Assembly: GCA_963920525.1 (NCBI GenBank)
Contig: OY986438.1
Coordinates: forward strand, 80,835,177 to 80,899,176
DNA: 64,000 nucleotides
DNA from: Dichetophora obliterata
Lineage: Eukaryota; Arthropoda; Insecta; Diptera; Sciomyzidae
Direction: 5' to 3'
The position numbers and the translations under genes were made by a program. Every line of letters begins with the position of its first letter. Positions within the stretch are counted from its first letter, which is position 1. Shown piece by piece: positions 11,166 to 23,379 of this stretch. The notes under the pieces are model-generated. The model saw only the letters and a program-made list of their open reading frames with translations, did no database searches and was not told the DNA's origin.

Positions 11166-11517
11166 CCCAGTATGTCCAGAGTAGCATGCATACAAGAAAC
11201 ATTTTTTTATTATAGTATTACAGTATGCATACAGTATTAATATATGCACACGGTATTAATGTATGCACACAGTATTATTGTATGCATACAGTATTAATGA
11301 CAATGTATGCATGCAGTATTAATGACAAAGTATGCATAAAGTTCTCCTAAATCCTCATGCATACAGTATTAGAAATTGTGCGGGTTCATGGTATACATGC
11401 TCTTGTATGATATCGCCGTGGAAAATAGAAATTAGCTTGCATTTATGTTGGCATCCATAGAAAACTTCAAATGTATGCATACATCAGCAATGCTGTATGC
11501 ATAAATGTACTACTGGG
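11166..11517. mobile_element. MITE with internal GTATGCATACAG repeats
   Basis: Ends are CCCAGTATGTCC and, in reverse, CCCAGTAGTACA, both leading into ATGCATAC. Between 11220 and 11340 the motif GTATGCATACAGTATTAAT is repeated about six times. No clear target duplication. Confidence 0.55.
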
Positions 11518-11774
11518 ATACTTATAAAATAATAAGAAGATATGTATATTTCGTACTCTGAAAATAAAAAAAACTCTAATGACTACAAAAGTATGTTGCC
11601 ATCAACTGTGGAAGGAACTAAAAAATAAGGTAAACATAAATTTTTTTATTTTTTTTTTTTTTTTTTATACAACATGCAATAACAATAGAGTTCAGCTACT
11701 ACAGCTTTTTCGCACTTTCTCCGCATTGGATCATCTTAAGAACCAGCCCAAATAACATCAAAACATCTCAATAA

Positions 11775-12095
11775 GGCCATTCACAGTTCGAATACGCTGG
11801 TCTGCCATTTGTTCGATCCGCTACTTGTACGCCAATTTACGAAAGCGCATTTTGCTTTGCTGTTGTTTTGCATACAAATGCAAATACGCAGGCACTCGTA
11901 AATAAAAGCAGCCCTTGGACGTGTTTTTTGTACCTCGTATTTTTATGCTCTGTCTACAGCCGCATAATCACATACGTCATAGAGTTGCACAGTCTTTTTA
12001 TACGACAGTCACATGGCGAGGTGCTCACAATTCGAACAATAACAAATGCTATAAATACGATTTGTTAAAAGTACGCTCAAACCGTGAATAGCCCC
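11775..12095. mobile_element. MITE with GGC(C/T)ATTCAC ends
   Basis: Left GGCCATTCACAGTTCGAATA pairs with the right end, in reverse GGGGCTATTCACGGTTTGAG. Length about 320 bp. The 68-codon frame inside has no recognisable domain. The termini resemble PIF/Harbinger-type MITEs, but the 3-bp duplication is not clear. Confidence 0.6.
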
Positions 12096-13093
12096 AATGA
12101 TATCGATAAGAGCGGTCCAAAACAATCCAAAGTGAGAAAAATTTACCCACCATAATATGGGTTGGGCTCAGGGACAACACAAGACATAACAACTAACCAT
12201 GCGTTTACATAGATCTAATCATACATTAGTTTTCAATCTACTTTTGAGTTGACCTTTCGTTGTAAGCAATACATTGGGTGATATAATACATAAGCAATAC
12301 ATATAAGGCAAATTATTAGTTGTAAGCAATACATTGGGTGTATTTCTTTATTCATTCCGGATGAAGAACATAACGAATAGAATAGATTGTTTTTATCCAG
12401 AACAGAATGAATACAGAAACAAAATTGGAAAAGAAAGAACATATTTGTTTTGTTTATCAGCTAATGAATGAACAAAAAATAAAAACGCAAAAATTGAGTT
12501 AATTTTTAATATTTGTTGAAAACCATGTCGTTTATACTTTTATAACTAAATATGGCTATAACTGAAGAATAAATTAAATGTTATTAACGTTTATGAGTGT
12601 GTATTTTATTGTAAATAACAAATCAAATTTTTATATAAAAAATATATTGTACATTTTATCGCATATATTTTCTCATAAACCAGATATAAGAGCAATTGTT
12701 AAGTAATTTGTAATATTTTTATAATTTGTACTATTGAGAAAATAGAACAATTACATAGCATTTTACATTTCATCAACAAACAAAAAAACAAACATTCCAA
12801 AACAAATAGTAGTCAAAATCAAAATATGTAAAAGTTAATGTAATGTATATGCATTATGATGCACTTATTTCGAGTCAAAACGCAAACAAAAATAACACAA
12901 ATTACTAAACGTTCTACGTATTTTGATAACTGATTTTTCAGCCACTTGCTCTGGCGATTTCGCAGAAGTGTAATTATCATAGATAAAAGCAGAATCTACG
13001 AAACATTTCAAGAATAGCGACAACTCTAATTTTTAATATTTTTTTGCCGATTATATGGATTTTGGCCTCCTTACTCCAAATCTGAAAATATTG
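12096..13093. other. No gene seen; small tandem duplication
   Basis: AT-rich sequence without a supported gene. GTTGTAAGCAATACATTGGG occurs twice, 59 bp apart (about 12259 and 12318). No other structure was recognised. Confidence 0.5.
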
Positions 13094-13461
13094 CAGGCCG
13101 CTCGCAATTGGTTTTGAAGTTAAAGTTGGAAAAAATGGCTTACAAATCATGCTATTTTTTAATTTTTCAACAAAACTATACTTTCAAAATCAAAAGAAAG
13201 GTAATTAGAGCACCTATTCAACAAGGTATCAGACATAAAGTGCAGTGCTTTCGAAAAAGGGAAACCACTAGTTTTTTAGGCAAATAGTAAATATAATAAT
13301 AGGTATACCTTAAAAAGTTATGAATGGATTTTCATGTTTGATATCTCGTTGAATAGGTACTAGCATTACCTTTCTTTTCATACCCGTAATGCGGAACACT
13401 AAAAAAACAACAAGATTTGTAGGCCATTTTCGAGACTTTGGAGCCAATTGCGAGCGGCCTG
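13094..13461. mobile_element. Foldback MITE with ~150-bp arms
   Basis: CAGGCCGCTCGCAATTGG opens the left arm, and its exact complement closes the right arm. The arms continue through ATGGC(T/C)TACAAATC, AAAGAAAGGTAAT and CCTATTCAAC, so the whole element could fold into one hairpin. Target duplication is not certain. No real gene. Confidence 0.75.
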
Positions 13462-13644
13462 AAATTTTTCCAGATTAAAAATTCGTATAATCCAACAACA
13501 AAATATTGGAAAAGAGAGTTTTCGCTATTCTTGAAATCTACCGAATCCACAAAAAGATATTTGAAGTGCGTAAGCGCAAGGTTGTTACAGATGCGGAGAC
13601 TGCACGTCAATTGCGGCATAAAGAAAAAAGGCAACATGTAGTAT

Positions 13645-13998
13645 TCATCTCAGCGGAATCACTAGGGCTGGTGAATTGACTTCAGGTCTTTTGTAAAGCA
13701 GCTCGTCTATGGCATCAAAATGCTCCCAATTTGATCTGTTGTTGCCACATTCGTATTTGTAAAAATAGCCCATCACACCTTGCATGGCGGCGACTTTGAT
13801 GTCTTGATCCCTACGATTGCCAAACTCTTGCGGTGCATGTGTCTTAATAATGAGTGTACGATTCGCTGCGGTCAACATGGTTGAATTGATAAGCAGAAGC
13901 AATACCTGGTTAAAGAAAGCAATTGCAAAAGTCTTTATTAAACTAAAGTTGCCGACACTTACAAAAATATTATATTGTTGTTGGTGGTGGCTTAACAT
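13645..13998 (-). pseudogene. Myb/SANT-like (trihelix) domain remnant
   Basis: The minus-strand frame ends at 13645 and contains VLLLLINST, then RRDQDIKVAAMQGVMGYFYK, then NWEHFDAIDELLYKRPEV. The closing block resembles the W..F..MD.LLG.RP signature of Myb/SANT-like trihelix domains found in many insect proteins. A plausible intron (donor GTAAGTGTCGG near 13965, acceptor TTTAACCAG near 13905) lies in front, and another frame (14066-14266) lies further upstream. The domain is short and its central helix is weak, so it is either a diverged gene end or a decayed copy. The family call is an inference from the terminal motif only. Confidence 0.35.
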
Positions 13999-14065
13999 CG
14001 ACTTTCATAGCTGTTCTTGTAGAAACTTCCAACTTTTTCGTTGTCACTTCGCCACGTCGAGTTGA

Positions 14066-14266
14066 TCACTTCGGCGTTGGTAAATCTTCCAATACGGGCG
14101 CGGCGGCTCTGCGTCTTTTTGTTCTAATAGCTGTTTGTAATTTTGCTGGAGATATTTCTTTAGTTTCTACTTGAGATGGGCATTTCCAAAGGCCACAATT
14201 GCATTCAGACACTGGGTTACATGGTTGCGGATTTTGCCTCACAATACGTTGTGATGGACAGCACAA
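14066..14266 (-). pseudogene. Unidentified coding fragment upstream of SANT-like remnant
   Basis: A 66-codon minus-strand frame beginning MCCPSQRIVRQNPQPCNP and containing a basic patch KRRRAAAPVLEDLPTPK ends in TGA. A neighbouring frame continues with a similarly basic, threonine-rich stretch ending PPPTTI, which suggests a small indel at about 14066. It could be the 5' part of the same broken gene as 13645-13998. I do not recognise the protein. Confidence 0.25.
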
Positions 14267-14684
14267 AAACTAGCAAACTAATGCTAGCGGCATTATTGAA
14301 TTGAGTTCAGTCTATGTTCAATCGCGAGTCTGATCTGACGTGCTTAGTCATGAGCTGCGTTAAATGTAAAATCTGTCTAGTATCGACTGAAAATTTTGTT
14401 AATTGCCATTTTTGCTCGAATGTATTTCATGCACATTGTGTTAATCTGAATGAAATTCAGAGTGAAATACTCAAAAGCCATAAAAACATAAATTTTTTAT
14501 GTGATCGTTGCTTGGATGTGACGTGTGACAATTTTGCATCAACTTTAATTAGTCTGAGTTCGGAAGTAAGTGAGATGAAATCTCTGCTTTTGCAGTTACT
14601 AAGGTCAATGACCCAGTGCAATTAGCCGCAAATACAAATAAATCAAATTTGCCTTCATCACCAGTTTCTAATGCTGGTTCTAAT

Positions 14685-15483
14685 CAAGAGCCGAAGACAA
14701 GAAAATGAGTACAACAAAATTGTCGTTCTGCGCATGTACGTCATAATATCAACGCTGTTTTGGAGAGCGTTCACTTTGCATACAATTTATACACAGAAAT
14801 TAAAATTGCAAACATTTTAGTTTGTATAATTTAAATAAATAAGTAAGAAGCAATTTATTGGAACTAGAAGAAGGTAAATTTATTAAGTACTCCTTTGCAA
14901 ACATTATTTTTACTATTATTTTATTACAGCCAGTAAGCAGCATAGTCAAAAAAAAACTTTGTCTGAGAAACTAACTTCAGTGAGCATTATTTTTCGACTT
15001 GGATTTTATAAAAATGTTTATTAAGAGTTTAATTGATGTAGTTTAAACATTTCCAGATATTTTATTTCCATTAATTTACCTGTGAATGAAAAGGACAAAT
15101 AAATGATAGTTCCAAGTTTTTAAATAATGAAACAAATTTTGTTAAGTTAATATATTTTTGTATTTTTGTTTTCGTTTGTGTTCGTTTTCTACATTTTCTT
15201 GGTTTAATTTTTGTATTTATTGCAAACATCAGGTTTCTGAAAAATATTTGTTTGCTACTGTTACTACAATTAGCAGCTGCACACTTCATTTTTTAAATTT
15301 TAAGTTAAAAACTCGTAAATATACTTCGATATATACACAATTAAATAAAACACATCCGATCGCAATACGTTTCTCAAAGAAATATAATATTGTGACGTAA
15401 TCAACTGAACAGCTGGTTGTCAAACTCGATTAGCAGAAGTAACGGACCTGCGCAAAGCGTAATCTCTTATTCTATCATTCTTG
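14685..15483 (-). mobile_element. THAP-type (P-like) non-autonomous element, copy 1
   Basis: An 799-bp insertion in LINE ORF1, flanked by the exact 9-bp repeat GGTTCTAAT (14676-14684 and 15484-15492). The right end is the complement of CAAGAATGATAGAATAAGAG; the left end has a roughly 20-bp deletion just after CAAGA. It is the inverted relative of the element at 27220-28029. A minus-strand frame near 15289 starts MKCAAANCSNSSKQIFFR, which looks like the first zinc-ligand pair of a THAP DNA-binding domain as found in P-element transposases. No catalytic part is present. Confidence 0.8.
15071..15289 (-). pseudogene. THAP-domain N-terminal fragment
   Basis: A 72-codon frame beginning MKCAAANCSNSSKQIFFR. 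The spacing C-x4-C followed by a FFR(F/N) block matches the start of THAP zinc fingers (C2CH). The later cysteine and histidine ligands are not recognisable, because after about residue 20 the sequence becomes a Lys/Thr-rich stretch (KPRKCRKRTQTKTKIQK). Family assignment is therefore by the N-terminus only. The copy at 27420 has the same block without the ATG. It cannot encode a working transposase. Confidence 0.5.
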
Positions 15484-16439
15484 GGTTCTAATGTTGTTTC
15501 TCTGGAGTTGCCTCGTCTTCGTTCTCGTAAGCCTGCTGCCCCAATAAATAATGCAATTGTCACGAGTATATCCACTCAACTACGCTCTCGCTCTCGAAAA
15601 CCGGTTTCTGCTGCAAGTGCCGTCTCTCCTGCTGTGGTTGTTGTTCCAGATGCTGATACTCCTGCTATTGAATTAGTTTCGTGTAAAAACGCTGTTGAAA
15701 TTGTTGTTGGTGCTGCCTCGAAGAATTTTCCTTTGATTCCCAGCTCTGAAAATCCGAAAACATATTCTGCTATTGTTGCTGCTAATAACAAAGAGAATAT
15801 AAAAGCTAATAATAACGAGCATATAAAAGCTGTCGCTGTCTCTTCACCTGTTGTCCCTTTGCCGTCGGTACCCGCTCTGCCTATGCCTATACCTTCTAAT
15901 GCATTAATAGCTGAGCATGCTTCTATTGTTGGTACGTCGCAAATTGCTGAATTACAACATGATCTAAATAAAAATGTAAGTGAACAACGAACAAATAAGC
16001 AAAGTGAGCCTTTAAGTATTTTCAGAACTGTTTCTAATGCTGAACTTGGAGTTTTTATGCCGAAGAAATTTTTTTCATATTTCTTCATTTCTGCCAGTGG
16101 TCAGCTTAGCCGCATATCATTGAATATGTTTTTTCTCATGCAAATATTGATAAGCAACATATTATTTGTTTTCGTCTGTTGAAAAAGCATACTGATGAAT
16201 TAAATTTAAAAAGGGTAAATTTTAAGCTTGGGATTCCTGTGTGTTATCAAGATAAAATAATAGCCCTGAGTTTTGGCCTGCAGGTGTTCGTGTTCGCCCG
16301 TTCTCTTTTTTAGAACCAAAAAATATGTCGTGCAAGAAGATACCACAGATGAATATGCAACAAAACTAATCAGAACTACTCCCGCTAGCTTAAAGAACTC
16401 CCTCATATTTTACTTTCAAAATGTATCTGGCATGCGTAC

Positions 16440-19128
16440 TAAGTAATGTTTCATAAACAGTTTTGATTTTGAATATAACATTATAATTTTTACAGAGACT
16501 TGGCTTCGCTCTAATATCTTAAATTCTGAAATAATGTGCAATAAATATCAAATTTTTCGTAAAGATCGTCATGATAAGATCGGTGGTGGTGTTTTGATAG
16601 CTGTTCAAAACTCGCTTGTATCTGAAGAATTGACAATTCTTGACACCAGAGACATTGAGTTCATTTGTGTTGCAGTTAAATTAAATAATAGTATTATTTA
16701 TGTTACCTGCTCTTACATTCCTCCTAAATGTGACTTAACAATATATTTAAAACACTTACACGCCATCGAAAAAATTCATAATTTGTTAAAAAATAAAGAC
16801 GTTCTTATTGTGCTGGGTGATTTTAACCTACCTTTTGTGACTAGGAGATCGTCGATTTTTCATTTCTTACTCCTGTTTCCAATAGTGACTGGATAAATGA
16901 CTTCTTAGATAAGCTGTCTGATCTGTGTCTTCAACAAGTCAATGATATTTTAAATATAAACCACAGAACCCTAGATCTTGTATTTGTAGATAGATGCACT
17001 ACTGTTAATCTCCATTGTTCGAATCGCGTATCTCTTCCAGAAGATGCACATCATCCAACTCTTGAAATAACAGTTTTACTCCCCCACGAAAAAGAAGATA
17101 AAGTAACTTCTGATGCGCGAAATAAAAAAGTTTATAATTTTAAGAAAACGGACTATGTAAAACTTAATTCCTTACTTTCGCAGACTGATTGGTCTCCAAT
17201 TTTAACTAGCGGAACAGCATATTCATATTATGACGTCAAATATTCTGTACATTTTATTTAAAAAATATAAAATATCTGGTTCTAGTTTAGACTTTGCTTC
17301 CTATTCTTCTTGTCGTTATAGATATCAACTACTAAATAAACAATGCTATTCTGCTTATATAATTAACATAAAATCTCAATTTAAAGATGATCCAAAACTT
17401 TTCTATAGTTTTATTAACTCAAAACGTAAAGCCTCCAGTTTTCCACCCCTTATGAAATTCAATCAGAAAGAATCATCTTGTGACAATGTGATTTCTAACA
17501 TGTTTGCAAACTTCTTTAAATCAACTTACTCCGATATACGATTTAATACTAGCACGGTGTATCCTTTTCTCCCGCCAGTTAACTCTTTTGAAACTCCTGT
17601 AATAGACCCAAATATGGTCATGTGTTATCTTCGACAAGTAAAATCTTCTTTTAAGACCGGCCCTGATAAAATTCCAAGCTGTATTTTAAAGCAATGTGCT
17701 ACAAACCTGTGTACTCCTCTAGCAAACATTTTTAATATTTCCTTGCATAGTGGTTATTTTCCTATTATATGGAAGGATTCTTATATTATACCCCTTCATA
17801 AATCTGGCTCCAAGATAGATGTTTCTAACTATCGAGGAATTGCAAAATTAAGTGCAATCCCTAAGTTATTTGAGAAAATCATAACTGATCAATTAACCCA
17901 CTCCGTGTTTTTTTTCACCATTTCTGTCTTTCAACATGGTGTTCTGAAGGGTAAGTCCACTACAACAAACCTCTTAGAGTTTACTACGCGTGTTATAAAT
18001 GGTTTTACTTTGGGACTGCAGACTGATGTTATTTATACGGACTTTAGCAAAGCTTTCGACAGTGTTAATCATAATCTTCTTTTGAAAAAACTCCACCTTA
18101 TTGGGTTTCCTGTCACATTATTAAATTGGATAAATTCGTATTTATCTAGACGTACTCAAAAGGTTTTATATAAGAATTCTCTTTCAAAAAGTATTTCGGT
18201 CACTTCTGGCGTTCCTCAGGGCAGTCATCTTGGACCGGTTTTATTTTTACTATTCATTAATGATCTTCCTTCGGTAATAAAACACTGTAACGTCTTAATG
18301 TACGCTGACGACGTGAAACTTTTTCTTTGTTACAAATCACCCGAAGAACGACATCTTTTACAATCTGATCTAAATAGACTTGTGGACTGGTGTAGCTTAA
18401 ATATATTAAATCTCAACTTAAAAAAATGTAAGCAAATGACATTCTCGCGAAGATCTGCTAGTAACATAAATTACACTATAAATAACACTAACTTAGAAAT
18501 AGTTTCCAGTTTTCTCGATCTTGGTGTTATTATGGATTCAAAACTTCGCTTCAATCTTCACGTTAATATGGTGATAAATAAGGCAAGAGGAGTCCTTGGT
18601 TTCATCAAAAGATGGGCTAAAGAATTCAGTGATCCCTTTACTACTAAATTATTATATACCTCTCTCGTAAGGCCAATTCTTGAATATGCATCAGTTGTAT
18701 GGAACCCACAGTATAATGTCTACATTGACGCCATTGAATCCGTTTAAAAACAGTTTTTACTTTTTGCTTTACGTCATAGTCGTTGGAACCCCAATATTAT
18801 GCTTCCATCGTATGAAATACGCCTTAAAATTATTTTACTACCTTCCCTAAGAAGCAAAAGAATGATGCTTAATGTCATGTTTCTGTATAAATTACTTCGT
18901 GGCGAGATCAATTCGGAATATCTCATCTCAGCTCTAAATTTTAACAATCCAAGGAGAGGAACTAGACATTTTCTGTTTTTCAAGTTGAGTCAGTGCAGTT
19001 CTAATTACGCTCTTCATGAACCTTTAAGATGTATGTGCAGTGATTTCAATGATAACTTCAACATGATTAATTTTTCTGATTCGGTAGATGTATTAAAACG
19101 GAAAATTATATTACATTTAAATAATTAA
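16440..19128 (+). pseudogene. CR1/Jockey-like LINE ORF2 (endonuclease and RT)
   Basis: The endonuclease part has FTETWLRSNI (16495), RKDRHDKIGGGVLIAV and VLIVLGDFNLP, the last being a catalytic motif of AP-type endonucleases. It breaks near 16840, and the block ending SLPEDAHHPTLEI (about 17050) is its C-terminal part in another frame. The RT part (17230-18747) is one long open frame with GPDKIPSCILK, SNYRGIAKLSAIPKLFEKI, YTDFSKAFDSVNH, TSGVPQGSHLGPVLFLLFIN and MYADDVKLF, so the YADD box is intact. A TAA at 18745-18747 is followed by the C-terminal tail (18799-19128). Nicking DNA and priming reverse transcription would be its job. The 505-codon open RT shows moderate age. Confidence 0.85.
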
Positions 19129-19861
19129 ATCAATTTAACTTCATCCCATTATACCTAACGCAATTTTATAACAATGTAATATTGGCAATTGAGATTGTTC
19201 TGTTTCTCTTTTTTGTCTCGATATTATGTTTATAAAGTAAGCACCATCAAATATGAATCGTTTTTAAAACTTACTTTTTAATTATTCAATATTTTAATTT
19301 TTAATCGAATTGGGATTTACGCGCTCACGTGGTTTTCTGATTTGAAATTAGACTGAACTCACACTATCACCTGGATTGGTGTGCCAGAGTATATCTCTTT
19401 TCCATACAAGTTTATGCCTGCGTTGTCCCAAATGCATATCCAACTAATTGGGATTTTGATTTGACGGATATGAGACTTATCTCATTTCCACGTAGGTCCT
19501 TGGGTTGGACAATGGCCGCAAACCAGTTAAAATGAGTTTAGTGTTTTTGATTGTTTTTCGGGTACCTTAAATTGATAATTACTATTAATTTATTCGATGT
19601 TGCTTATTTATATAGAATCAAGTATACTTAAATACGCGTTTATATATATTCAATTTTTAAATTCCGCTGAAAAGCCAATTAATGTGCTTAGTGGAAAATC
19701 CTAATTGCCAATAGGGGGTATGTTTTAGTACGTAGGTGCATTCTGTCTGTCCCGGCTGATTCGGGCAGATTTTAGAATGTGAATCGTTCATGCGTATAGG
19801 TCGGGTATACGTATCTTGGGAAGATTTCATACCTCCGGGCGAATCAAAAAAAAAAAAAAAA
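19129..19861 (+). other. LINE 3' untranslated region and poly(A)
   Basis: No frame of note; less AT-biased than its surroundings in the part near 19300-19520. It ends in a run of about 16 A residues (19846-19861). Confidence 0.65.
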
Positions 19862-20007
19862 GTTGAATGCTATACATTCCTTTTGTTCTGAAAGTGATTA
19901 TGATGTTATTATACTGGTGGAAACTTGGCTAAATAACACATCCATCGAATATAACCTCAAACACAAGGAATATTATTTTTATTCTACTTCAGTTGATGGT
20001 ATAAAAA
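19862..20007 (+). pseudogene. Endonuclease fragment of a second LINE
   Basis: Directly after the poly(A), the frame reads LNAIHSFCSESDYDVIILVE and then TWLNNTSIE, the SDYDVIxLxETWLN block of AP endonucleases in Jockey-type LINEs. It is cut at 20008 by a hAT MITE and continues only briefly after 20276. The upstream part is absent or displaced by the LINE before it. Confidence 0.65.
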
Positions 20008-20268
20008 CAAGCGCGTCGGAAGCGAATTTCATCTGGGGGGGCAGTACAAATGGAGGGGCAGTACAAATGGTGGTGCAAAAAAAGTTCACCAAAATTTCTT
20101 CACATGAAACATGAAGAAGAGAGAAAGAACAGGAAAATATATAATACAAAAATATTATCGTTGTAAAAAAAACTGATATTTTGAATAACTTTTCCTTTTA
20201 AATTGTTCATCTAGCTAAAAAAGTGCGGGGGCAACTGCCCCCCTTGGCCCCCGCTTCCGACGCCAATG
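20008..20268. mobile_element. hAT-type MITE with TATAAAAA duplication
   Basis: Left end CAAGCGCGTCGGAAGCG, right end in reverse CATTGGCGTCGGAAGCG, flanked by the exact 8-bp repeat TATAAAAA (20000-20007 and 20269-20276). G and C runs sit beside both termini (20034-20041; 20250-20253). 261 bp, no coding frame; inserted in a LINE endonuclease remnant. Confidence 0.88.
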
Positions 20269-20365
20269 TATAAAAAGAATGCGCTCGGAATATCCCTTAA
20301 GAATAAAGAAACACAAAAAAAAATATTCCGGATAATCAAAACTGATTAAAGAAACAAAACAAGTC

Positions 20366-20812
20366 ACTGTGAAACCTAAACAAGAGTGGCAGCGTTATTT
20401 ACCTGTCACAAAATCGTCATGCTAATATAAATTGTATGAAACAAACCATAATAACGCGACGTCAACACTGAGCGGTTGGAAAATCCAATTTTGACAGAGC
20501 GTTAGGAAATGAAGTTTGATACAGAAAACAAAAAAAAAGTTGTCGTTTCTGTGAAAAATATTGAAATATGTTGACGATACATATTTGCTTGCACAAATAG
20601 AGGTAAGAAATTAATTAATAAATTAAATTAGATTGTATTTAATTTCATTTTGTACTAATTACAGAATATAAGTGAAATTTATTTACTAGATGCCAAACAC
20701 TTTTTGACAACATTTCACATAATCCGCAGCTGTTATTTAGGGATGACAATTCAGCGTTAACGCCAAGCGGCTGGCAACACGCCGCTCAACGCTCTTGTTT
20801 AGGTTTCACAGT
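20366..20812. mobile_element. MITE with ACTGTGAAACCTAAACAAGAG ends
   Basis: The first 21 bp are repeated as the complement at the right end, followed on both sides by GCGTT/AACGC-rich wording. Length 447 bp, no gene. No clear target duplication was found, so the superfamily is open. It lies just 5' of the Harbinger transposase and might be its 5' terminal region instead of a separate insertion. Confidence 0.6.
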
Positions 20813-21851
20813 CATTCTGAACGTCTGGAATGAATAAAGAAATATAGCCATTAATAAATTAAAAATATAAATAGAAAATATGGGAAAAATAACATTAGCA
20901 AAGTTTTAGTTGCTGGCTTGGCCAGGTATTTAGCTCGGAATGAACTAAGAAAGCGTCGAAGCCAGCGAGCAAGAAGATGGTGGGTTCGACCCATATACCA
21001 AGATCGGGATTCTCTAGGTTTTTATGAAAAAACCTTTAAAATAATGAAGCGAGACGATTCGGAGATGTTTGTTAAGGCCACAAGAATGAGCGTATCCCAT
21101 TTTAATGTGCTTCTTATTTGTGTGGGACACTGGTTAGAAAAAACGTCTATACGGAAACCAATTTCCCCTGAATGCCGGTTGGCATTAATAATAATGTAAG
21201 TACCAATTACAAACTTCTTTATATATAATTATTATATTGTTTATTACAGATATTTAGCACACGGTAGACCTCGCTATGTCTACGCATGGAAATTTAAAAT
21301 GTCCACATCTATTATAGGACGAATCATTTACGAAACGTGTGATGCCCTGTTTAATGAGCTAAGTAAGATATACTTATCACCTCCAACTCAGAAAATTGGT
21401 TGAGTATTGCTAGCGAATATGCCACTCGGTGGAACATGCCTAATTGCATTGGTGCTATCGATGGCAAACACGTGTCTACTGTCTGCCCACGAACGGAGGA
21501 TCACAATATTATCATTATAAGGAAAGGCACAGCATTGCTCTTGCATTATGTGATGCAAGTTACTGCTTCTCAATGATTGACGTAGGCGCTTATTATGGTA
21601 GTCAAAGCGACGGAGGCATACTGGCAGAGAGTTCATTTGGAAGACTTCTGTTACAGAGAAAGCTGCAAATACCACGGCCTTCAGCCCTACCAGGGTCAAA
21701 TGAAACATTTCCTTATTTCTTCATAGGCGGCAGCGCTTTTCCCCTTGGACCGCATTTGATGCGCCCCTTTCCAGGTAAACAATGTTCATTATGCTGGCTA
21801 TGCATTTGTATAAACAAAATTTCAATATTTCAAAAATGAAAAATTTTACTA

Positions 21852-23160
21852 CACTCAAAGAAATATTTGTTCATATTGACTAATTCCTAGGTTTAGTTGA
21901 TAAATATTTTGTCAATATACAGTCAAAAAAAGCTTTTGTCAATTGGATTTAAGGAAATAAGTTGAAATCATATTGACAAAATTTTATTTTGTTTATTTGA
22001 TAAATGGATATAAGCCATTTCAATTTGATATAAGTCTTTATCACGAATATCGCGTTTTAATTGTTGATTTGATAAAACAATCTGTCAGTATGAATACAGA
22101 ATATTTCAACATGGAAAAATGGTTTGTTGAATAAAAAATGCTTTTCTGTTAAAAACATATGATTTTTAATACTAAATTTAATACAAAAATGTTTTGTTGC
22201 TCTGATAAAAATATTTTATTACATTTTATATATAATAAACATATAACATTTGACATATAGTAACCACATTAGTTATAAATCACAGTTTGTTAACATTGCT
22301 GCTCACATTGTGAATTTTTATAGTGTGAACAGCACTAATAACGAATAGCACGGATAATCTCAACAAATAATGGAAATAAACAATAATGTAATGCAAATAA
22401 ATAAATAACCAAAACTCCTGCCGAAGTTATTGGAAAATAACTCAATTTGTAGTCACCGCTAATGATAAATGCATTTAGAAACTCAGCAAAAAATGTAAAA
22501 GTTCCTCATATGTCGAATTTGCATTGTGGCAAAATTGGTGCACTTGAAAACAAGAAAAATTTATTTCACAAGATCAACTTTACTTATTTACTTTAGGGTA
22601 ATTAACTTCCACACACTTAAAATATTGCACTGGACTTTTAAGCTTTCCCGAATTTTATCTCCTTTACTTTATTTTGTACTTGATCTATTTAAAAAGGCAA
22701 ATGACGCCACCAAAATACCAAGCATTTCTTTCCGTTGTCATGATTAAAGGTTTTTTGAAATTGATAATACATTTTATCATTATGAAATGGAAATTTTGTC
22801 CATTTGACTCGATTGATTATATCTTCAATAACATTAATTATATCTTCAGTATAATAAATCTATTTATCAAGCCAACAAATTAGTTTGTTAAAATTATTTA
22901 TTAAAATGATGAAATTTTATTTCGATTGATTGACGAGTCTGTCAGCGTGAATAAGCTTAAATCAAGTCAACAAACTTATATTTCAAGCTAGTAAAACAAT
23001 TTCTTCAAAACAACTTATTGAATATGTTGCTATTTAATCAAATGGATAAAGTTTCTTTTGAATTGACGAAAAAATAATGCATTATTGATTGGACAATTTG
23101 GTTTTGTTAGGGATTAACAAAAGTTATGTATCAATTTTACCAAGAATATTTCTTTGAGTG
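21852..23160. mobile_element. TA-duplicating element with CACTCAAAGAAATATT ends
   Basis: Perfect inverted ends CACTCAAAGAAATATT, flanked by TA (21850-21851 and 23161-23162). 1.3 kb, AT-rich, with repeated TTGATAAAT and TTGTCAAT words and no transposase. It resembles the element at 28475-28917 in termini (CACCCAGAGAAA) and duplication. It lies within intron 2 of the Harbinger gene. A 144-bp piece of it (22661-22804) is copied at 26146-26289. Confidence 0.8.
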
Positions 23161-23379
23161 TAGTTAGGTTTGGGATAAAAACCAACATGCATTTATATGA
23201 GCTCGATAGGAGTACGCCGAGTGACCACGAGTACATCGTTTTGTTTTCATATGGAAAAAAATAAAAAATTTATTGGTTTTTACGTATTTCTGATTTTTTT
23301 CTCATATAACCTAATTTGATAAAAAATTGGTATGCATTCTAAAAATATTTTTATTACAACAAGAAAGAAAATTAAGTTA

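Larger units (their letters stand above)
14314..16330 (+). pseudogene. LINE ORF1 with PHD-like finger, interrupted
   Basis: The N-terminus has a PHD-like pattern: CKICLV, CHFC, FHAHC, then LCDRCL. This type of finger is known from ORF1 proteins of CR1/Jockey-related LINEs. ATG 14314 opens the frame, but ATG 14350 (MSCVKCKICL) is an equally good start. A single-base slip near 14600 moves the frame, then a 799-bp transposon interrupts it at 14685. On the far side a low-complexity Ser/Ala/Pro-rich stretch follows (15484-16030), with two further frame changes before the end: VNFKLGIPVCYQD near 16215 and WPAGVRVRPFSFLEPKN near 16280, the last typical of such ORF1 C-termini. The product would be an RNA-binding chaperone-like protein; this copy is broken. 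Confidence 0.7.
14287..19861 (+). mobile_element. CR1/Jockey-like LINE, nearly full length, with poly(A)
   Basis: A plus-strand non-LTR element with ORF1 (PHD-type zinc finger), ORF2 (endonuclease and RT), a 0.7-kb 3' untranslated region and an A-run at 19846-19861. A THAP-type DNA element is inserted in ORF1 (14685-15483). The 7-mer AATGCTA occurs just before the apparent 5' end (14280-14286) and shortly after the poly(A) (19866-19872) and may be the target duplication, although four bases (GTTG) separate it from the A-run. The sequence after the tail is an endonuclease fragment of another LINE. Confidence 0.85.

Noticed and set aside
15576..16088. 170-codon minus-strand frame opposite LINE ORF1
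   Set aside because: Antisense of a low-complexity Ser/Ala-rich coding segment.
14280..19872. AATGCTA as a proven target duplication of the CR1/Jockey-like LINE
   Set aside because: Four bases lie between the poly(A) and the second copy, and a 7-bp match by chance cannot be excluded; kept only as a possibility.
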